From Winogradskyella marincola (GTDB taxonomy: Bacteria > Bacteroidota > Bacteroidia > Flavobacteriales > Flavobacteriaceae), in NCBI RefSeq assembly GCF_029624125.1, contig NZ_JARSBN010000007.1, forward strand, positions 1 to 64,000: a stretch of DNA of 64,000 nucleotides, written 5' to 3'. Below the pieces are notes generated by a model, which saw nothing but the letters and a program-made list of their open reading frames with translations, did not search any database and had not been told where the DNA came from. A program made the position numbers and the translations under genes. Shown piece after piece: positions 9,983-19,413 of this stretch. The stretch's first letter is position 1. Each line of letters starts with the position of its first letter.

Positions 9983-10585
9983 TTGACATTAAAAACTCAA
10001 TTCTCTTCTTTCGATTTTGAATGTGGCACCGATGAAGCTGGCAGAGGTTGTCTAGCTGGCCCTGTTACTGCTGCTGCAGTTATACTACCTACAAACTTTA
10101 GTAACAAAGTATTAAATGACTCTAAACAGTTATCTGAAAAGAAAAGGATGGTTTTAAAACCTATCATAGAGGAGCTATCCTTATCCTATGGCGTGCAACA
10201 CATTTTTGAAGATGAGATAGACTCCATAAACATACTTAACGCTTCCATAAAAGCTATGCATGGTTCTATTGCTCAACTCAACATTGTGCCTAATTATATT
10301 ATAGTGGATGGAAACAAATTTAAACCCTACAACTCCATTCCGCATCAAACTATTATAAAAGGAGATAGTAAATACCTTAACATTGCCGCAGCTTCGGTTT
10401 TAGCAAAAACATACAGAGATCTTTATATGGAAAAAATCCATGAAGAGTTCCCTATGTATAACTGGAAAAAAAACAAAGGCTACCCAACCAAAGAACACAG
10501 AGCTGCAATAGAAAAATACGGAGTTACAAAATATCATAGAAAATCCTTTAGATTATTACCAGAGCAATACTGTTTAGATTTATAA
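9983..10585 (+). CDS. rnhB: ribonuclease HII
   Basis: A 200-residue RNase HII, close to the usual 200-residue size. It cleaves the RNA strand of RNA-DNA hybrids and removes single misincorporated ribonucleotides. The signature [13 protein letters not shown] gives Asp17 and Glu18; further acidic catalytic residues are Asp109 in YIIVDGNKF and Asp146 in KTYRDLYM. The start codon is TTG: an in-frame stop at 9959 lies just upstream and the first in-frame ATG comes after the catalytic motif. It is divergent from susC and is followed 30 bp downstream by a large lipoprotein gene on the same strand. Confidence 0.95.
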   Translation: MTLKTQFSSFDFECGTDEAGRGCLAGPVTAAAVILPTNFSNKVLNDSKQLSEKKRMVLKPIIEELSLSYGVQHIFEDEIDSINILNASIKAMHGSIAQLNIVPNYIIVDGNKFKPYNSIPHQTIIKGDSKYLNIAAASVLAKTYRDLYMEKIHEEFPMYNWKKNKGYPTKEHRAAIEKYGVTKYHRKSFRLLPEQYCLDL

Positions 10586-10615
10586 CTTTTTATATTTGTA
10601 AATATATCTTTACAT

Positions 10616-12979
10616 ATGAAGCCATTTGGATTTTTACTGATTTTACTTTTTACTTTATCATCTTGTCAAAAAGACTATAATTCTTCAAAATCTCCTTATA
10701 AATTTATTTCTTCAGACACTGAAGTTGTTATTTCAATAAATGAGTTAAGCGACTTTACAAGTAGCATAAAAGAACACAGCATTCTAAATGGTATATATAA
10801 TAAGGAGTTAAACAAGACATCAGAAATACTTAAAAACTTAAATACCTCAAATAAGGTTTATGTTGCGTTCTTAAATTCATCAGCTACAGAAAATCTTATT
10901 TTAACAAAAAACGACTCCTCTTTATTTATTGTAGACTCCATACCAAATCATATTTCAGAAAATTTACCAGAGTTTAATATTACCAAAACACAAATTGACT
11001 CTATCATATTTTACCATAAGGTTTTGAATAATGTATTTGCAGCCTCAAACAATTTAGATGTCATTAAAAACCTAAAACAGAACGAAACAAAAAATAAGCT
11101 TACCGATTTATTAGAAACAGTAGAAAATAAAACAATTGCTTCTGTAATATTTAAATCAAAAACCTCAAACTATTCAAATCTTTTATTTTCTAACACTTTC
11201 AAAGAATCTAATGACAATTACTCGTTAATCGATTTAAATTTCTCTGACAACAACCTACATTTTAATGGCATTGTAACTGCCACTGATTCTATATCTCAAA
11301 TTTTAGATTGTTTTAAAAAGACCATTCCGCAAACTACAAAGACAATAAATATAGCTCCTGCAACTACCCAGTCTTTATTTAGTGTGTCTTTTGATGATTA
11401 CTCTCTTTTCAAAAACAACTTAAAAAAGTTAAATTCTAAAACACCTGATAGCACTAAAACATTTTTAAACTTTACAAACGAAATTGCTCTGGCAGACAAC
11501 ACACTAATCCTCCACTCTCTGGACGCAAATCTTATTGTAGAAACTATTGAAGAAAAATCTATTGCAGAAACTTTTAGAGATGTTGACATCTATGAATTTG
11601 AAAATACAGCGTTTTTCAAACAAAGACTACAGCCAATTATTAGTTTCGAAACTGCCAGCTACTTTTTTAAACACGAAGATTTTGTTGTGTTTTCGGACAA
11701 TATAGAAACCTTAAAATCATTTCTTTCTGATGCGCTAAACGACCAAACCATAGCTAATTCTGAAGCTTTTAAAAACATTGAATCCTACCTAAGTGACGAC
11801 GCTTCAATCTTTATCTATAAAAACAATGATAAACTTTCTGAACATTTAGGCATTGGCCTAAAAAATTATCATGCCAATGTGGTGCAATATACATACGAAG
11901 ACAACTACGCTCACGTCAATGGAGTTATTGAAGAGTTCAAAAAAAGAGCTGCTTCTAATTCGGTGACTGAAACATTTACAACTGGCTTAGATGCTCAAAT
12001 CATCTCACCTCCACAAACGGTAGAGAATTACATTAACAACACACACGACATTGCGGTACAAGACACCAATAACGTACTATATCTTATCTCTAATTCAGGG
12101 AACATACTTTGGAAAAAACAACTTCAAGGAAAAATACTCGGAAAAATAGAACAAATAGATATGTACAAAAACGGAAGGCTACAATTGGCTTTCACCACAC
12201 CAAACCGTCTTTATGTTTTAGACAGAAATGGTAATGACGTTTCACCATTTCCAAGAAAATTTAATGATGAGATAACGCAACCTCTTTCGGTATTTGATTA
12301 CGACAAACAAAAAAACTACAGACTACTGGTAACACAAGACAAAACCCTTCTTATGTATGATGTCAAAGGAAAAGCTATTAATGGCTTTAGGTACAAAAGC
12401 AATTCTAAAAGCATAACATCTCAACCTAAGCATTTTAGAATCGGAAGCAAGGATTACATTGTGTTTTCTACAGAAGACAATCTAAAAATTCTTAATCGCC
12501 AAGGCAGCGTTAGAATAGATGTAAAAGACAAGATTCGTTTTTCTAATAACGAGGTTTATCTCTATCAAGACAAGTTTACATCATCAAACACTCTTGGGCA
12601 ACTCGTGCAAGTAGACACTAAAGGAAAGATAAGTCGAAAAGATCTCAACCTTACAGACAAACACAATATTACCACCACAAGCAAAACTTTGGTTTCTATG
12701 TACGAGAACAAACTCTACATCAAAACCCGAAAGTTAGACCTAGATTACGGTGTTTACACAGCACCAAAAATCTTTTACCTTAACGATAAAATCTATATTA
12801 CCACAACAGATTTACAGTCTAAAAAAGTATATTTATTTGACAGCCAAGCAAAATCCATTCCTAACTTTCCTGTTTTTGGAACTTCTTCCGCAGAATTACA
12901 AAAACTCGATAAGAGCAAAGGCTTAGAATTAATAACTCAGACTGACGATAAAACAATAGTTGTTTACAAACTACATTAA
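10616..12979 (+). CDS. large hypothetical lipoprotein (DUF3352-like N-terminus, beta-propeller-like C-terminus)
   Basis: A 787-residue lipoprotein of uncertain function. The signal peptide ends in lipobox TLSSC (Cys17), so it is anchored to a membrane. Residues about 30-440 are alpha/beta with repeated segments reminiscent of DUF3352-type proteins (for example YLSDDASIFIYKNN). Residues about 470-787 contain recurring blade-like stretches such as NTNVLYLISNSGNILWKKQL-type and GNDVSPFPRKF patterns typical of PQQ/WD-like beta-propellers. It follows rnhB by 30 bp on the same strand. No catalytic motif was recognised, so a binding or scaffold role is more likely than an enzyme. Confidence 0.55.
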   Translation: MKPFGFLLILLFTLSSCQKDYNSSKSPYKFISSDTEVVISINELSDFTSSIKEHSILNGIYNKELNKTSEILKNLNTSNKVYVAFLNSSATENLILTKNDSSLFIVDSIPNHISENLPEFNITKTQIDSIIFYHKVLNNVFAASNNLDVIKNLKQNETKNKLTDLLETVENKTIASVIFKSKTSNYSNLLFSNTFKESNDNYSLIDLNFSDNNLHFNGIVTATDSISQILDCFKKTIPQTTKTINIAPATTQSLFSVSFDDYSLFKNNLKKLNSKTPDSTKTFLNFTNEIALADNTLILHSLDANLIVETIEEKSIAETFRDVDIYEFENTAFFKQRLQPIISFETASYFFKHEDFVVFSDNIETLKSFLSDALNDQTIANSEAFKNIESYLSDDASIFIYKNNDKLSEHLGIGLKNYHANVVQYTYEDNYAHVNGVIEEFKKRAASNSVTETFTTGLDAQIISPPQTVENYINNTHDIAVQDTNNVLYLISNSGNILWKKQLQGKILGKIEQIDMYKNGRLQLAFTTPNRLYVLDRNGNDVSPFPRKFNDEITQPLSVFDYDKQKNYRLLVTQDKTLLMYDVKGKAINGFRYKSNSKSITSQPKHFRIGSKDYIVFSTEDNLKILNRQGSVRIDVKDKIRFSNNEVYLYQDKFTSSNTLGQLVQVDTKGKISRKDLNLTDKHNITTTSKTLVSMYENKLYIKTRKLDLDYGVYTAPKIFYLNDKIYITTTDLQSKKVYLFDSQAKSIPNFPVFGTSSAELQKLDKSKGLELITQTDDKTIVVYKLH

Positions 12980-13060
12980 TTTATCAACCATTTATAATTT
13001 TCATTTTTAAGTATCGATAGTTCTTTTTATTTTTAGAGCGCTATTAATCAATCACTTAAA

Positions 13061-14599
13061 ATGAATTTCACAAAAATCATTCTTGCGTTTTGCGTTATAC
13101 TCATTATTTCTCCCACGCTTAACGCTCAGACAAAAAAAATTAAACGCCCCAAAAACAGAGTTGGCGTTACTAGTGTAGATAATTTTGTTCAAGAATCGTT
13201 TGATTTATATGACAAAGTATACAAATATGATGGCTACGCAGCTTCCGGCCAGTCTCTAGATGATGACGACATAGATGTCCTTGAAGAAGCACTAGACGAA
13301 ATGTCTTCTCTTAGCGAAAGCGCACCTGATATTTTAAATGATCTAGACGGAGTCGGTGTTTTAAAACAAGGAAAAGCCACTTTGCAGATGAACAAAGCAA
13401 AGAAAGCCTTAAAATACAGTATAAAAACTGCCAAAGAACTTCTCTTAGGACAACGAGAACGCAAAACAGAAAACGAAGATAACAACTCAAAATCCGATGA
13501 AGATTTAGATGATGAAGTTAGTAACATTGAAAATAACAATGACGACACTATTAAAAATGCAAATACAAATGTGTCTGACGGTCTAGAAGTCTACAGCAAA
13601 TACGATTTTGTACCAGGCGATAAGCCTATTTTCTTTGATGATTTCACCAATGATTTCATTGGAGATTTACCAAGCAAATGGAATACTAATGGCTCTGGAA
13701 ACATCGTAAAATTCAATAAAGTTGAAGACAACTGGTTCGAGCTAAAAGCAGGCTACAGATTATTTGCCATACCAGACATTAACCAACTGCCAGAAGACTA
13801 CACCATAGAGTTTGATTTGCTCACTTCTGGCCTAAGCAACCAAACATCCTCAGGCACAAGACTCTTTATAATATTGAGTGATGCAAATACCTTTACACAA
13901 GGCGAAAGTAGCTATGTATCAATTTCAATTCCATTAGGTCAATACGCGCCTTTTGATATTGATGCGTATAATTTTTTCGACAATCAAAATGGAATGATTA
14001 ATTCTGGCTTATCAGCAGATATAAGAGACGAAATTAAAAACCAGCCACACATTGCTATTTCTGTAACCAAAAAACGTTACAGACTCTGGGTTAATGAAGT
14101 AAAATATGTAGACATCCCAAGATTTATTGAAAAACTAAACATTCTCAATTATTTAAAATTCCATGTTTACGGTTTAGCAGATGGAGAAGAACGTGTTTTT
14201 ATCAAAAACGTTAAAGTTGCAGAAGGCGGAATAGATCTAAGACGCAAATTAATGTCAGAAGGCAAAATATCTACCAATGGCATTTTATTCAATTCAGGTT
14301 CAGCTAACATACAACCACAATCTTTAGGAATTGTAAGGCAAATTTCTCAAGTGTTAATGCAAGATAACAGTATAAAACTCAACATTGTTGGGCATACAGA
14401 TTCTGATGGTCCTGACGACTCTAATCTAAAACTCTCTAAGGACAGAGCTGAAGCTGTAAAAAATGCTTTAGTAAGTATTTACAATATTTCTTCAGATCGT
14501 CTTACAACTAATGGTAAAGGCGAAACAGAACCTGTTGCAGATAATGGCACAGCAGATGGAAAAGCACAAAACCGACGTGTCGAGTTTATAAAAATATAA
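13061..14599 (+). CDS. OmpA family outer-membrane protein
   Basis: A 512-residue exported protein. Signal peptide about 1-22 (TLNAQ). A low-complexity acidic/Asn-rich stretch occupies about 125-175 (EDNNSKSDEDLDDE). A concanavalin-like beta domain is likely at about 185-385 (FFDDFTNDFIGDLPSKWNTN). The C-terminal OmpA/MotB peptidoglycan-binding domain is about 400-512, with NIVGHTDSDGPDDSNLKLS, DRAEAVKNALV and NRRVEFIKI. It probably links the outer membrane to peptidoglycan; there is no obvious N-terminal OmpA barrel. It has its own hairpin terminator just downstream. Confidence 0.88.
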   Translation: MNFTKIILAFCVILIISPTLNAQTKKIKRPKNRVGVTSVDNFVQESFDLYDKVYKYDGYAASGQSLDDDDIDVLEEALDEMSSLSESAPDILNDLDGVGVLKQGKATLQMNKAKKALKYSIKTAKELLLGQRERKTENEDNNSKSDEDLDDEVSNIENNNDDTIKNANTNVSDGLEVYSKYDFVPGDKPIFFDDFTNDFIGDLPSKWNTNGSGNIVKFNKVEDNWFELKAGYRLFAIPDINQLPEDYTIEFDLLTSGLSNQTSSGTRLFIILSDANTFTQGESSYVSISIPLGQYAPFDIDAYNFFDNQNGMINSGLSADIRDEIKNQPHIAISVTKKRYRLWVNEVKYVDIPRFIEKLNILNYLKFHVYGLADGEERVFIKNVKVAEGGIDLRRKLMSEGKISTNGILFNSGSANIQPQSLGIVRQISQVLMQDNSIKLNIVGHTDSDGPDDSNLKLSKDRAEAVKNALVSIYNISSDRLTTNGKGETEPVADNGTADGKAQNRRVEFIKI

Positions 14600-14629
14600 C
14601 GGTAACCAAATCTAAAAGTCCCTGGGTCA

Positions 14630-14662
14630 GAAAACGCCAAATTTATTTTGGCGTTTTCTTTA
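14630..14662 (+). terminator. terminator after the OmpA-family gene
   Basis: Perfect 12-bp arms GAAAACGCCAAA (14630-14641) and TTTGGCGTTTTC (14647-14658), five-base loop, then T-rich sequence. Confidence 0.85.
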
Positions 14663-14718
14663 GTTTTAAGCCATTCCTTTTGTAGTATTGCAAACACTAT
14701 TTTCTTATTTATTTTCTG

Positions 14719-15768
14719 ATGATAAAACGACAAAAAGCCTCAATAAAACACTGTATTATTCATAAGGTTGGTAACAAGTTTAACGACACTAAAAATGCTT
14801 TCTCAGACACAGACGTACACTTTGATGAAGCTACATACAACCTTATGCTACCTTATTTACTAAAGCCTTTTGTCAGTGTTGCCGAGAGCTATCGTTTTCA
14901 TCATCATAGCAACGTTGGTCTTAATGAAATCAACACCTACTCTGAGCAACTTTTTAAAGAGGAAGCCGATTTTGTAGAGACCTCAAAACACATCGTAACA
15001 CATTTATACGAACAGAGTAATTCTGCCCAAATAAAAACTGGAGATGTATTGGTTTGTCATTTTGAAAACATACAATACGAAGACTTTTTTGTAGATGCCA
15101 TTGGTATTTATAAAATTGAAAATAAAACCGAGTTTTTTCAGACCTATTTAGAAGAAGGTAACTACGATATTTTGGTGCAAAAAGGAATTCAGGCCAAAAA
15201 GGTCGACAAAGGTTGTCTAATCCTAAACACCTCAGACATGGAAGGCAAAATAGTGTTTAGCGTAGATAATAACACTTACGATACCCATTACTGGATTAAG
15301 AGCTTCTTAAACATTAAATATCCAGACGATAGCAACCAACACACCAAAAACTGCATAGAGCTTTGTAGAGAGTTTTCTAAAGAGGTTTTGCAACCCAATT
15401 TTGGCGGCCAAGAGCAGAGTAATTTCTTAGCAAAAACAGTAGACTTTTTTAAAGAAAATGAAATTGTAAATATTGAAAACTTTAAAGAAGAAGTATTTGA
15501 AGAGGAAGACCAAATACAACTTTTTGAAGACTACAAAAAAACCTACGAAGCCGAAAACAACGTACTCATTAGAAACCAATTTGATGTCTCAGAACGCGTC
15601 TTAAAAAAGCAAAAACAAAAGATAAAACCTGAAATAAAACTAGACACCAACATACAGATAAAACTCGATGTTGATGCACCAGATGCTTCTGCTGAATATT
15701 TAGAACGCGGTTATGACGAAGAGAAGAAGATGCACTATTACAAGGTGTTTTTTAATGAGGAAGCTTAG
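14719..15768 (+). CDS. nucleoid-associated protein (NdpA/YejK family)
   Basis: A 349-residue cytoplasmic protein without a signal peptide. It matches the 37-kDa nucleoid-associated protein family (NdpA) in length and in the N-terminal pattern IKHCIIHKVGNKF followed by the LVCHFEN and FFQTYLEEGNYDILVQKGI stretches. Family members bind DNA and the nucleoid, with a poorly known role. A monocistronic layout is likely, with a terminator upstream and about 90 bp downstream before the next gene. Confidence 0.85.
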   Translation: MIKRQKASIKHCIIHKVGNKFNDTKNAFSDTDVHFDEATYNLMLPYLLKPFVSVAESYRFHHHSNVGLNEINTYSEQLFKEEADFVETSKHIVTHLYEQSNSAQIKTGDVLVCHFENIQYEDFFVDAIGIYKIENKTEFFQTYLEEGNYDILVQKGIQAKKVDKGCLILNTSDMEGKIVFSVDNNTYDTHYWIKSFLNIKYPDDSNQHTKNCIELCREFSKEVLQPNFGGQEQSNFLAKTVDFFKENEIVNIENFKEEVFEEEDQIQLFEDYKKTYEAENNVLIRNQFDVSERVLKKQKQKIKPEIKLDTNIQIKLDVDAPDASAEYLERGYDEEKKMHYYKVFFNEEA

Positions 15769-15859
15769 GTTGACTTTGTAGAAATTTTCAACTAACTTCG
15801 TCTTATAACTCACTTTAGTTATTTAAATAGGTTTATAGCGATAAGACATGACATAATAG

Positions 15860-16552
15860 ATGAAATACGCACTATATCTTCTTTTGTTTTTTAACTTTTA
15901 TTTCTCACACTCTCAAGTGCAATTAAACCTATATTCCCTTGATGAATGTAATGGAACGGTAAAAGAGCTAAAATTTTCTATTGATATAATGAACAATCCA
16001 AACGTTGAAATAGATTATGACCCTTTGGAAATTTATGATTCAAAAATTGACTCTATACCTGTAGGAACCTTTTTGAGTATTGTCTACGAAATTGAAACAT
16101 TAGGACAAAATCAATATTCATCTGTTGGATTAAAAACATATGAATTTGAAAAAGAAGGTGTATACAGAGACACTATTGTAATGCCAAAAATACGTTATAT
16201 GTCAACTAAAGAGCACCATAATAGTGAAGACTATTATTTTAACTGCTCAAAACTCTGTAATGGAGATGAAATTGATTTCTATACAAATGGTAATAAACGA
16301 TTGGAAGGAAAGTTTAAAAAGGGAAAGCCAAAATTAATTACGTATTTTAGACAAGATGGAAGTAAAAAAAGAACGGAGTTGTATAATAAAAAAAGATTCG
16401 TTCCTTTTAAAATATTGTACTATAACGATAATAGTGAGTTGATTAAGTATGAGATTCGTACGTCAAAAGGAAGGAAGACTATTATAAAAACATATGACAA
16501 GAATAAAAAGCTGATTAAAACTGAAGTTATCAATCATAGAATCCTTCATTAA
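15860..16552 (+). CDS. exported protein with MORN-like repeats, unknown function
   Basis: A 230-residue protein with an N-terminal signal peptide (about 1-19, ending YFSHSQ). The C-terminal part (about 130-225) has repeats of the form FYTNGNKRLEGKFKKGK, YFRQDGSKKRTELYN and YYNDNSELIKYEIRTSKG. These resemble the MORN/YwqK-type antitoxin-like repeats that are common in Bacteroidota exported proteins. No enzyme motif is seen and the function is unknown. It stands alone between the nucleoid-associated protein and the potassium channel, with about 90 and 130 bp gaps. Confidence 0.6.
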   Translation: MKYALYLLLFFNFYFSHSQVQLNLYSLDECNGTVKELKFSIDIMNNPNVEIDYDPLEIYDSKIDSIPVGTFLSIVYEIETLGQNQYSSVGLKTYEFEKEGVYRDTIVMPKIRYMSTKEHHNSEDYYFNCSKLCNGDEIDFYTNGNKRLEGKFKKGKPKLITYFRQDGSKKRTELYNKKRFVPFKILYYNDNSELIKYEIRTSKGRKTIIKTYDKNKKLIKTEVINHRILH

Positions 16553-16683
16553 TTAAGTAATTTAAACAAATTCGTTAGACGAAATCCACATCAAAAGTAA
16601 TTTAAAATCTGTTTAGCTAAAGAGTTTTAAACACAGAAAATCAACAAAAAACATCATTCATTTTTTTCTTAATTTAGAGCCTT

Positions 16684-17616
16684 ATGGCAAAACACACAAA
16701 AGAAGATTTTGAAGATTTTGGTTTAGGCGAAAAATCATACTCTAAAGGCTATAGAAGCTTAAACAAAGATGGAAGTTTTAATATTGAAAAAACAAACATC
16801 TCTTTCCTTGAGCGCTTAAATTTTTTCCATAGCCTTGTAACCATGAAATGGTCGCATTTCTTTGGTATTGTAGCGCTTACATATTTTCTTGTTAATACAC
16901 TTTTTGCATCCATCTACAGCCTTATTGGGATAGAAAATCTAACAGGTATTCATGGCTTATCGCCTTTTGAGCAGTTTATGGAAGCTTTCTTTTTTAGTGC
17001 ACAGACCATAACAACTTTAGGCTACGGACAAGTTGCTCCTTTAGGTCTTCTAGCTAATATTGTAGCAGCTATAGAATCGCTTCTTGGACTTCTGTTTTTT
17101 GCACTTGCTACAGGTTTATTTTACGGAAGATTCTCTAAACCTATCTCTAAAATTAAGTTTAGTCAAAAAGCCATAATTGCACCATACCAAGACATTAACG
17201 GATTTATGTTTAGATTGGTTAACCCTCAAAAAAACGAATTATTAGATGTTGAAATCAACGTAAGCGTATCCATGAAACGAAAAAACTCAGAACTAAGAGA
17301 TTTTCATATTCTAGATTTAGAAAGAGATAATGTTAGATTTTTCCCATCCATGTGGACGGTTGTTCATCCCATTGATAAAAACAGCCCACTTTCTGAGTTA
17401 AGCAAAAGTGATTATTTTGAAAAAGACCTTGAGTTTATTGCTATGCTAAAGGCTTTTGACGAGTCTTCAGGTCAAATGGTATATTCAAGATCTTCTTACA
17501 AACCAGAAGAAATAGAATGGGGACAAAAATTTGTCTATGCCGCCAAAAGAGACAATGGAAAATTACTAGTCGATGTTAGTAGAATTAATGAAAGTGAAAA
17601 AGCAGAGTTAAACTAA
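16684..17616 (+). CDS. inwardly rectifying K+ channel (KirBac type)
   Basis: A 310-residue channel. Two transmembrane helices (about 59-82 and 122-147) flank a pore loop with the selectivity filter TTLGYGQ (Thr110-Gly115), which is the K+ channel signature. The C-terminal half (about 150-300) fits the cytoplasmic immunoglobulin-like Kir domain, for example the SVSMKRKNSELRDFHILDL stretch. The N-terminal slide-helix region precedes TM1. It acts in the inner membrane, conducting K+. Its stop codon overlaps that of lipB, which is read convergently, so the two transcripts meet tail to tail. Confidence 0.92.
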   Translation: MAKHTKEDFEDFGLGEKSYSKGYRSLNKDGSFNIEKTNISFLERLNFFHSLVTMKWSHFFGIVALTYFLVNTLFASIYSLIGIENLTGIHGLSPFEQFMEAFFFSAQTITTLGYGQVAPLGLLANIVAAIESLLGLLFFALATGLFYGRFSKPISKIKFSQKAIIAPYQDINGFMFRLVNPQKNELLDVEINVSVSMKRKNSELRDFHILDLERDNVRFFPSMWTVVHPIDKNSPLSELSKSDYFEKDLEFIAMLKAFDESSGQMVYSRSSYKPEEIEWGQKFVYAAKRDNGKLLVDVSRINESEKAELN

Positions 17617-18311
17617 ACAAACTCTGCCTCGAAAAGCACCTTAAAATGCTTTAAAATCTTAGATTTCACCTCTTCTTCGTCTACCTTATCTACACCAAGC
17701 TCATTATTCAAAGACGTTACTGCCTTACCTCGAATTCCACAAGGAATAATATTATCAAAATACCCTAAATCAGCATTGACGTTTAGTGCAAAACCATGCA
17801 TTGTAACCCAACGACTGGCGCGCACTCCCATAGCACAAATTTTTCGAGCAAATGGAGTGCCAACATCTAGCCACACACCTGTTTCACCAGGACTGCGTTC
17901 AGTTTTTAGACCATATTCAGCTAATGTAAGAATGATCATTTCTTCTAAAAACCTCAAGTATTTATGTATATCTGTAAAGAAGTTATCTAAATCTAAAATA
18001 GGATAACCTACAATTTGTCCAGGACCATGATAAGTAATATCTCCACCTCTATTAATCTTATAGAATGTTGCCCCTTTTTCTACCAGTTGTTCTTCTGAAA
18101 GTAATAGATTAGACAAGTCTCCACTTTTACCTAATGTATAGACGTGCGGATGCTCTACATACAAAAAATAGTTATCGGTTGCTAAACCAGCATCTTCTCT
18201 TCTGTTCTTAATTTTAGTATCTAAAATGGCTTTAAAAAGGGTTTCCTGATAATCCCAGGTTTCTTTAAAGTCCTTTAAGCCTAAATCTTGAAGTTTTACA
18301 GTTTTATTCAT
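17613..18311 (-). CDS. lipB: lipoyl(octanoyl) transferase LipB
   Basis: A 232-residue enzyme that transfers octanoate from acyl carrier protein to lipoyl domains, the first step of lipoate synthesis. Motifs seen: NRGGDITYHGPGQIVGYPI (substrate binding), MHGFALNVNADL and the Cys/Lys pair in IPCGIRGKAVTSL. ATG at 18311 (MNKTVKLQDLG) is chosen; the longer version from 18332 would overlap the upstream lipoprotein gene by 29 bp, whereas this one overlaps by 8 bp, typical of translational coupling. Its targets include the E2 protein encoded at 38.8-40.1 kb, whose lipoyl lysine is visible. Confidence 0.95.
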   Translation of the reverse strand: MNKTVKLQDLGLKDFKETWDYQETLFKAILDTKIKNRREDAGLATDNYFLYVEHPHVYTLGKSGDLSNLLLSEEQLVEKGATFYKINRGGDITYHGPGQIVGYPILDLDNFFTDIHKYLRFLEEMIILTLAEYGLKTERSPGETGVWLDVGTPFARKICAMGVRASRWVTMHGFALNVNADLGYFDNIIPCGIRGKAVTSLNNELGVDKVDEEEVKSKILKHFKVLFEAEFV

Positions 18312-19107
18312 CAAAAAATTTAACGTTAACATCTAGCAACTTTGGGTTTTTAAGATACTCTACCCAATTAGTTTTATAAGTTACTGTTTTTCTATCATCA
18401 GAGAATTCTGCACCATCTATATCTATAGATTTGACAGCCTTCGGAAAGGTTAATTTCACGTTATAAAAAGAACCTTTAAAGTATTCTAAAAACTTTTGAT
18501 TACCCTCATCTGTTTCATCAAAAAGTTCATCTATAGCTTCTTCTGTTTCGTCATCATTCATTTTTATGCTTGTAGCTCTAGAAAACCCTTTGTCTGTGTA
18601 AGAATATGCAACATTGCTGTTTTCACTACCCATAAATTTGCCTAATGGCGAATTATCTTTCATGGCACCAACTTGATCTCCTTGCGAGTTTAAACTTTGT
18701 ATTTTCTTAAGTTTTTGGTTCATATCTTTGAGCTCTTCGATAGACTCAAAATCCATTCCCATACCAAAATTCATTACTCCTTCATCTTCGTTAATATGCA
18801 TTTTCATGTACATATCCTTTACAGCCTCCATAGCTAAGCGCTTTTCCTCTGGCAAAGCTGCCACACTATCTTTATAGGTTTCCATAATATCTGCAAACAC
18901 CATAGTGGTATCCATAATTTCTCCTCCGTCTTTTTTCTCGTTGTTTTCTTCGCCTCCCATTGCTTTGGTCATAGCTTTCATTGCTTCACCCATCTCATAG
19001 GTAACTAAAAATTCACCAGAGCCATCTTGATTAAAAGCAATAGACTCTGTAACATTACAACTTGCTATAAAACAAGCAAAAATGATAAGTAGGAATAGTT
19101 TTTTCAT
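18304..19107 (-). CDS. hypothetical lipoprotein, Met-rich
   Basis: A 267-residue lipoprotein: signal peptide with lipobox FIASC (Cys17). The mature part starts with a TESIAFNQDGSGEFLVTYEM segment, a pattern seen in a widespread Bacteroidota lipoprotein group, then a helical, Met-rich and Glu/Asp-rich centre (about 40-190). It ends in a short beta region. No catalytic motif was recognised. It overlaps the start of lipB by 8 bp and so is probably cotranscribed with it; the functional link is unclear. Confidence 0.6.
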   Translation of the reverse strand: MKKLFLLIIFACFIASCNVTESIAFNQDGSGEFLVTYEMGEAMKAMTKAMGGEENNEKKDGGEIMDTTMVFADIMETYKDSVAALPEEKRLAMEAVKDMYMKMHINEDEGVMNFGMGMDFESIEELKDMNQKLKKIQSLNSQGDQVGAMKDNSPLGKFMGSENSNVAYSYTDKGFSRATSIKMNDDETEEAIDELFDETDEGNQKFLEYFKGSFYNVKLTFPKAVKSIDIDGAEFSDDRKTVTYKTNWVEYLKNPKLLDVNVKFFDE

Positions 19108-19146
19108 GTACTTTATGTTGATTTTATAAAGTACAAAGATACTGAT

Positions 19147-19305
19147 TTATCGCTCAGGATTATTAAGAATAACCAAAGCTGCAATAACTCCAGGAACCCA
19201 TCCGCAGAAGAACAATATAAAGGTAATAAGAAAAGACCCACAGCCCTTATCCAAAACAGCTAAAGGTGGAAAAATAACAGCTAAAATAACACGCCAGACA
19301 CTCAT
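19147..19305 (-). CDS. Pmp3/YqaE family small membrane protein
   Basis: A 52-residue hydrophobic protein found by reading the minus strand between two larger genes. It starts MSVWRVILAVIFPPLAVLDK and ends ALVILNNPER. The FPPLAVLxxxGCG segment, two predicted transmembrane helices and the GWVPGVIAAL stretch are diagnostic of the Pmp3/YqaE (UPF0057) family. Yeast and plant members affect membrane potential and salt tolerance. It lies about 40 bp upstream of the Met-rich lipoprotein gene on the same strand and may be cotranscribed with it and lipB. Confidence 0.9.
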   Translation of the reverse strand: MSVWRVILAVIFPPLAVLDKGCGSFLITFILFFCGWVPGVIAALVILNNPER

Positions 19306-19413
19306 AATTTCGTTTGATGATTTGATGTACTTGTAGGACGTAATCGTGTTAAAATTGTTACACTTATTAAAATGAAGCTATTAGAATTTTATAAAATTGT
19401 GTAGATTCGTTTT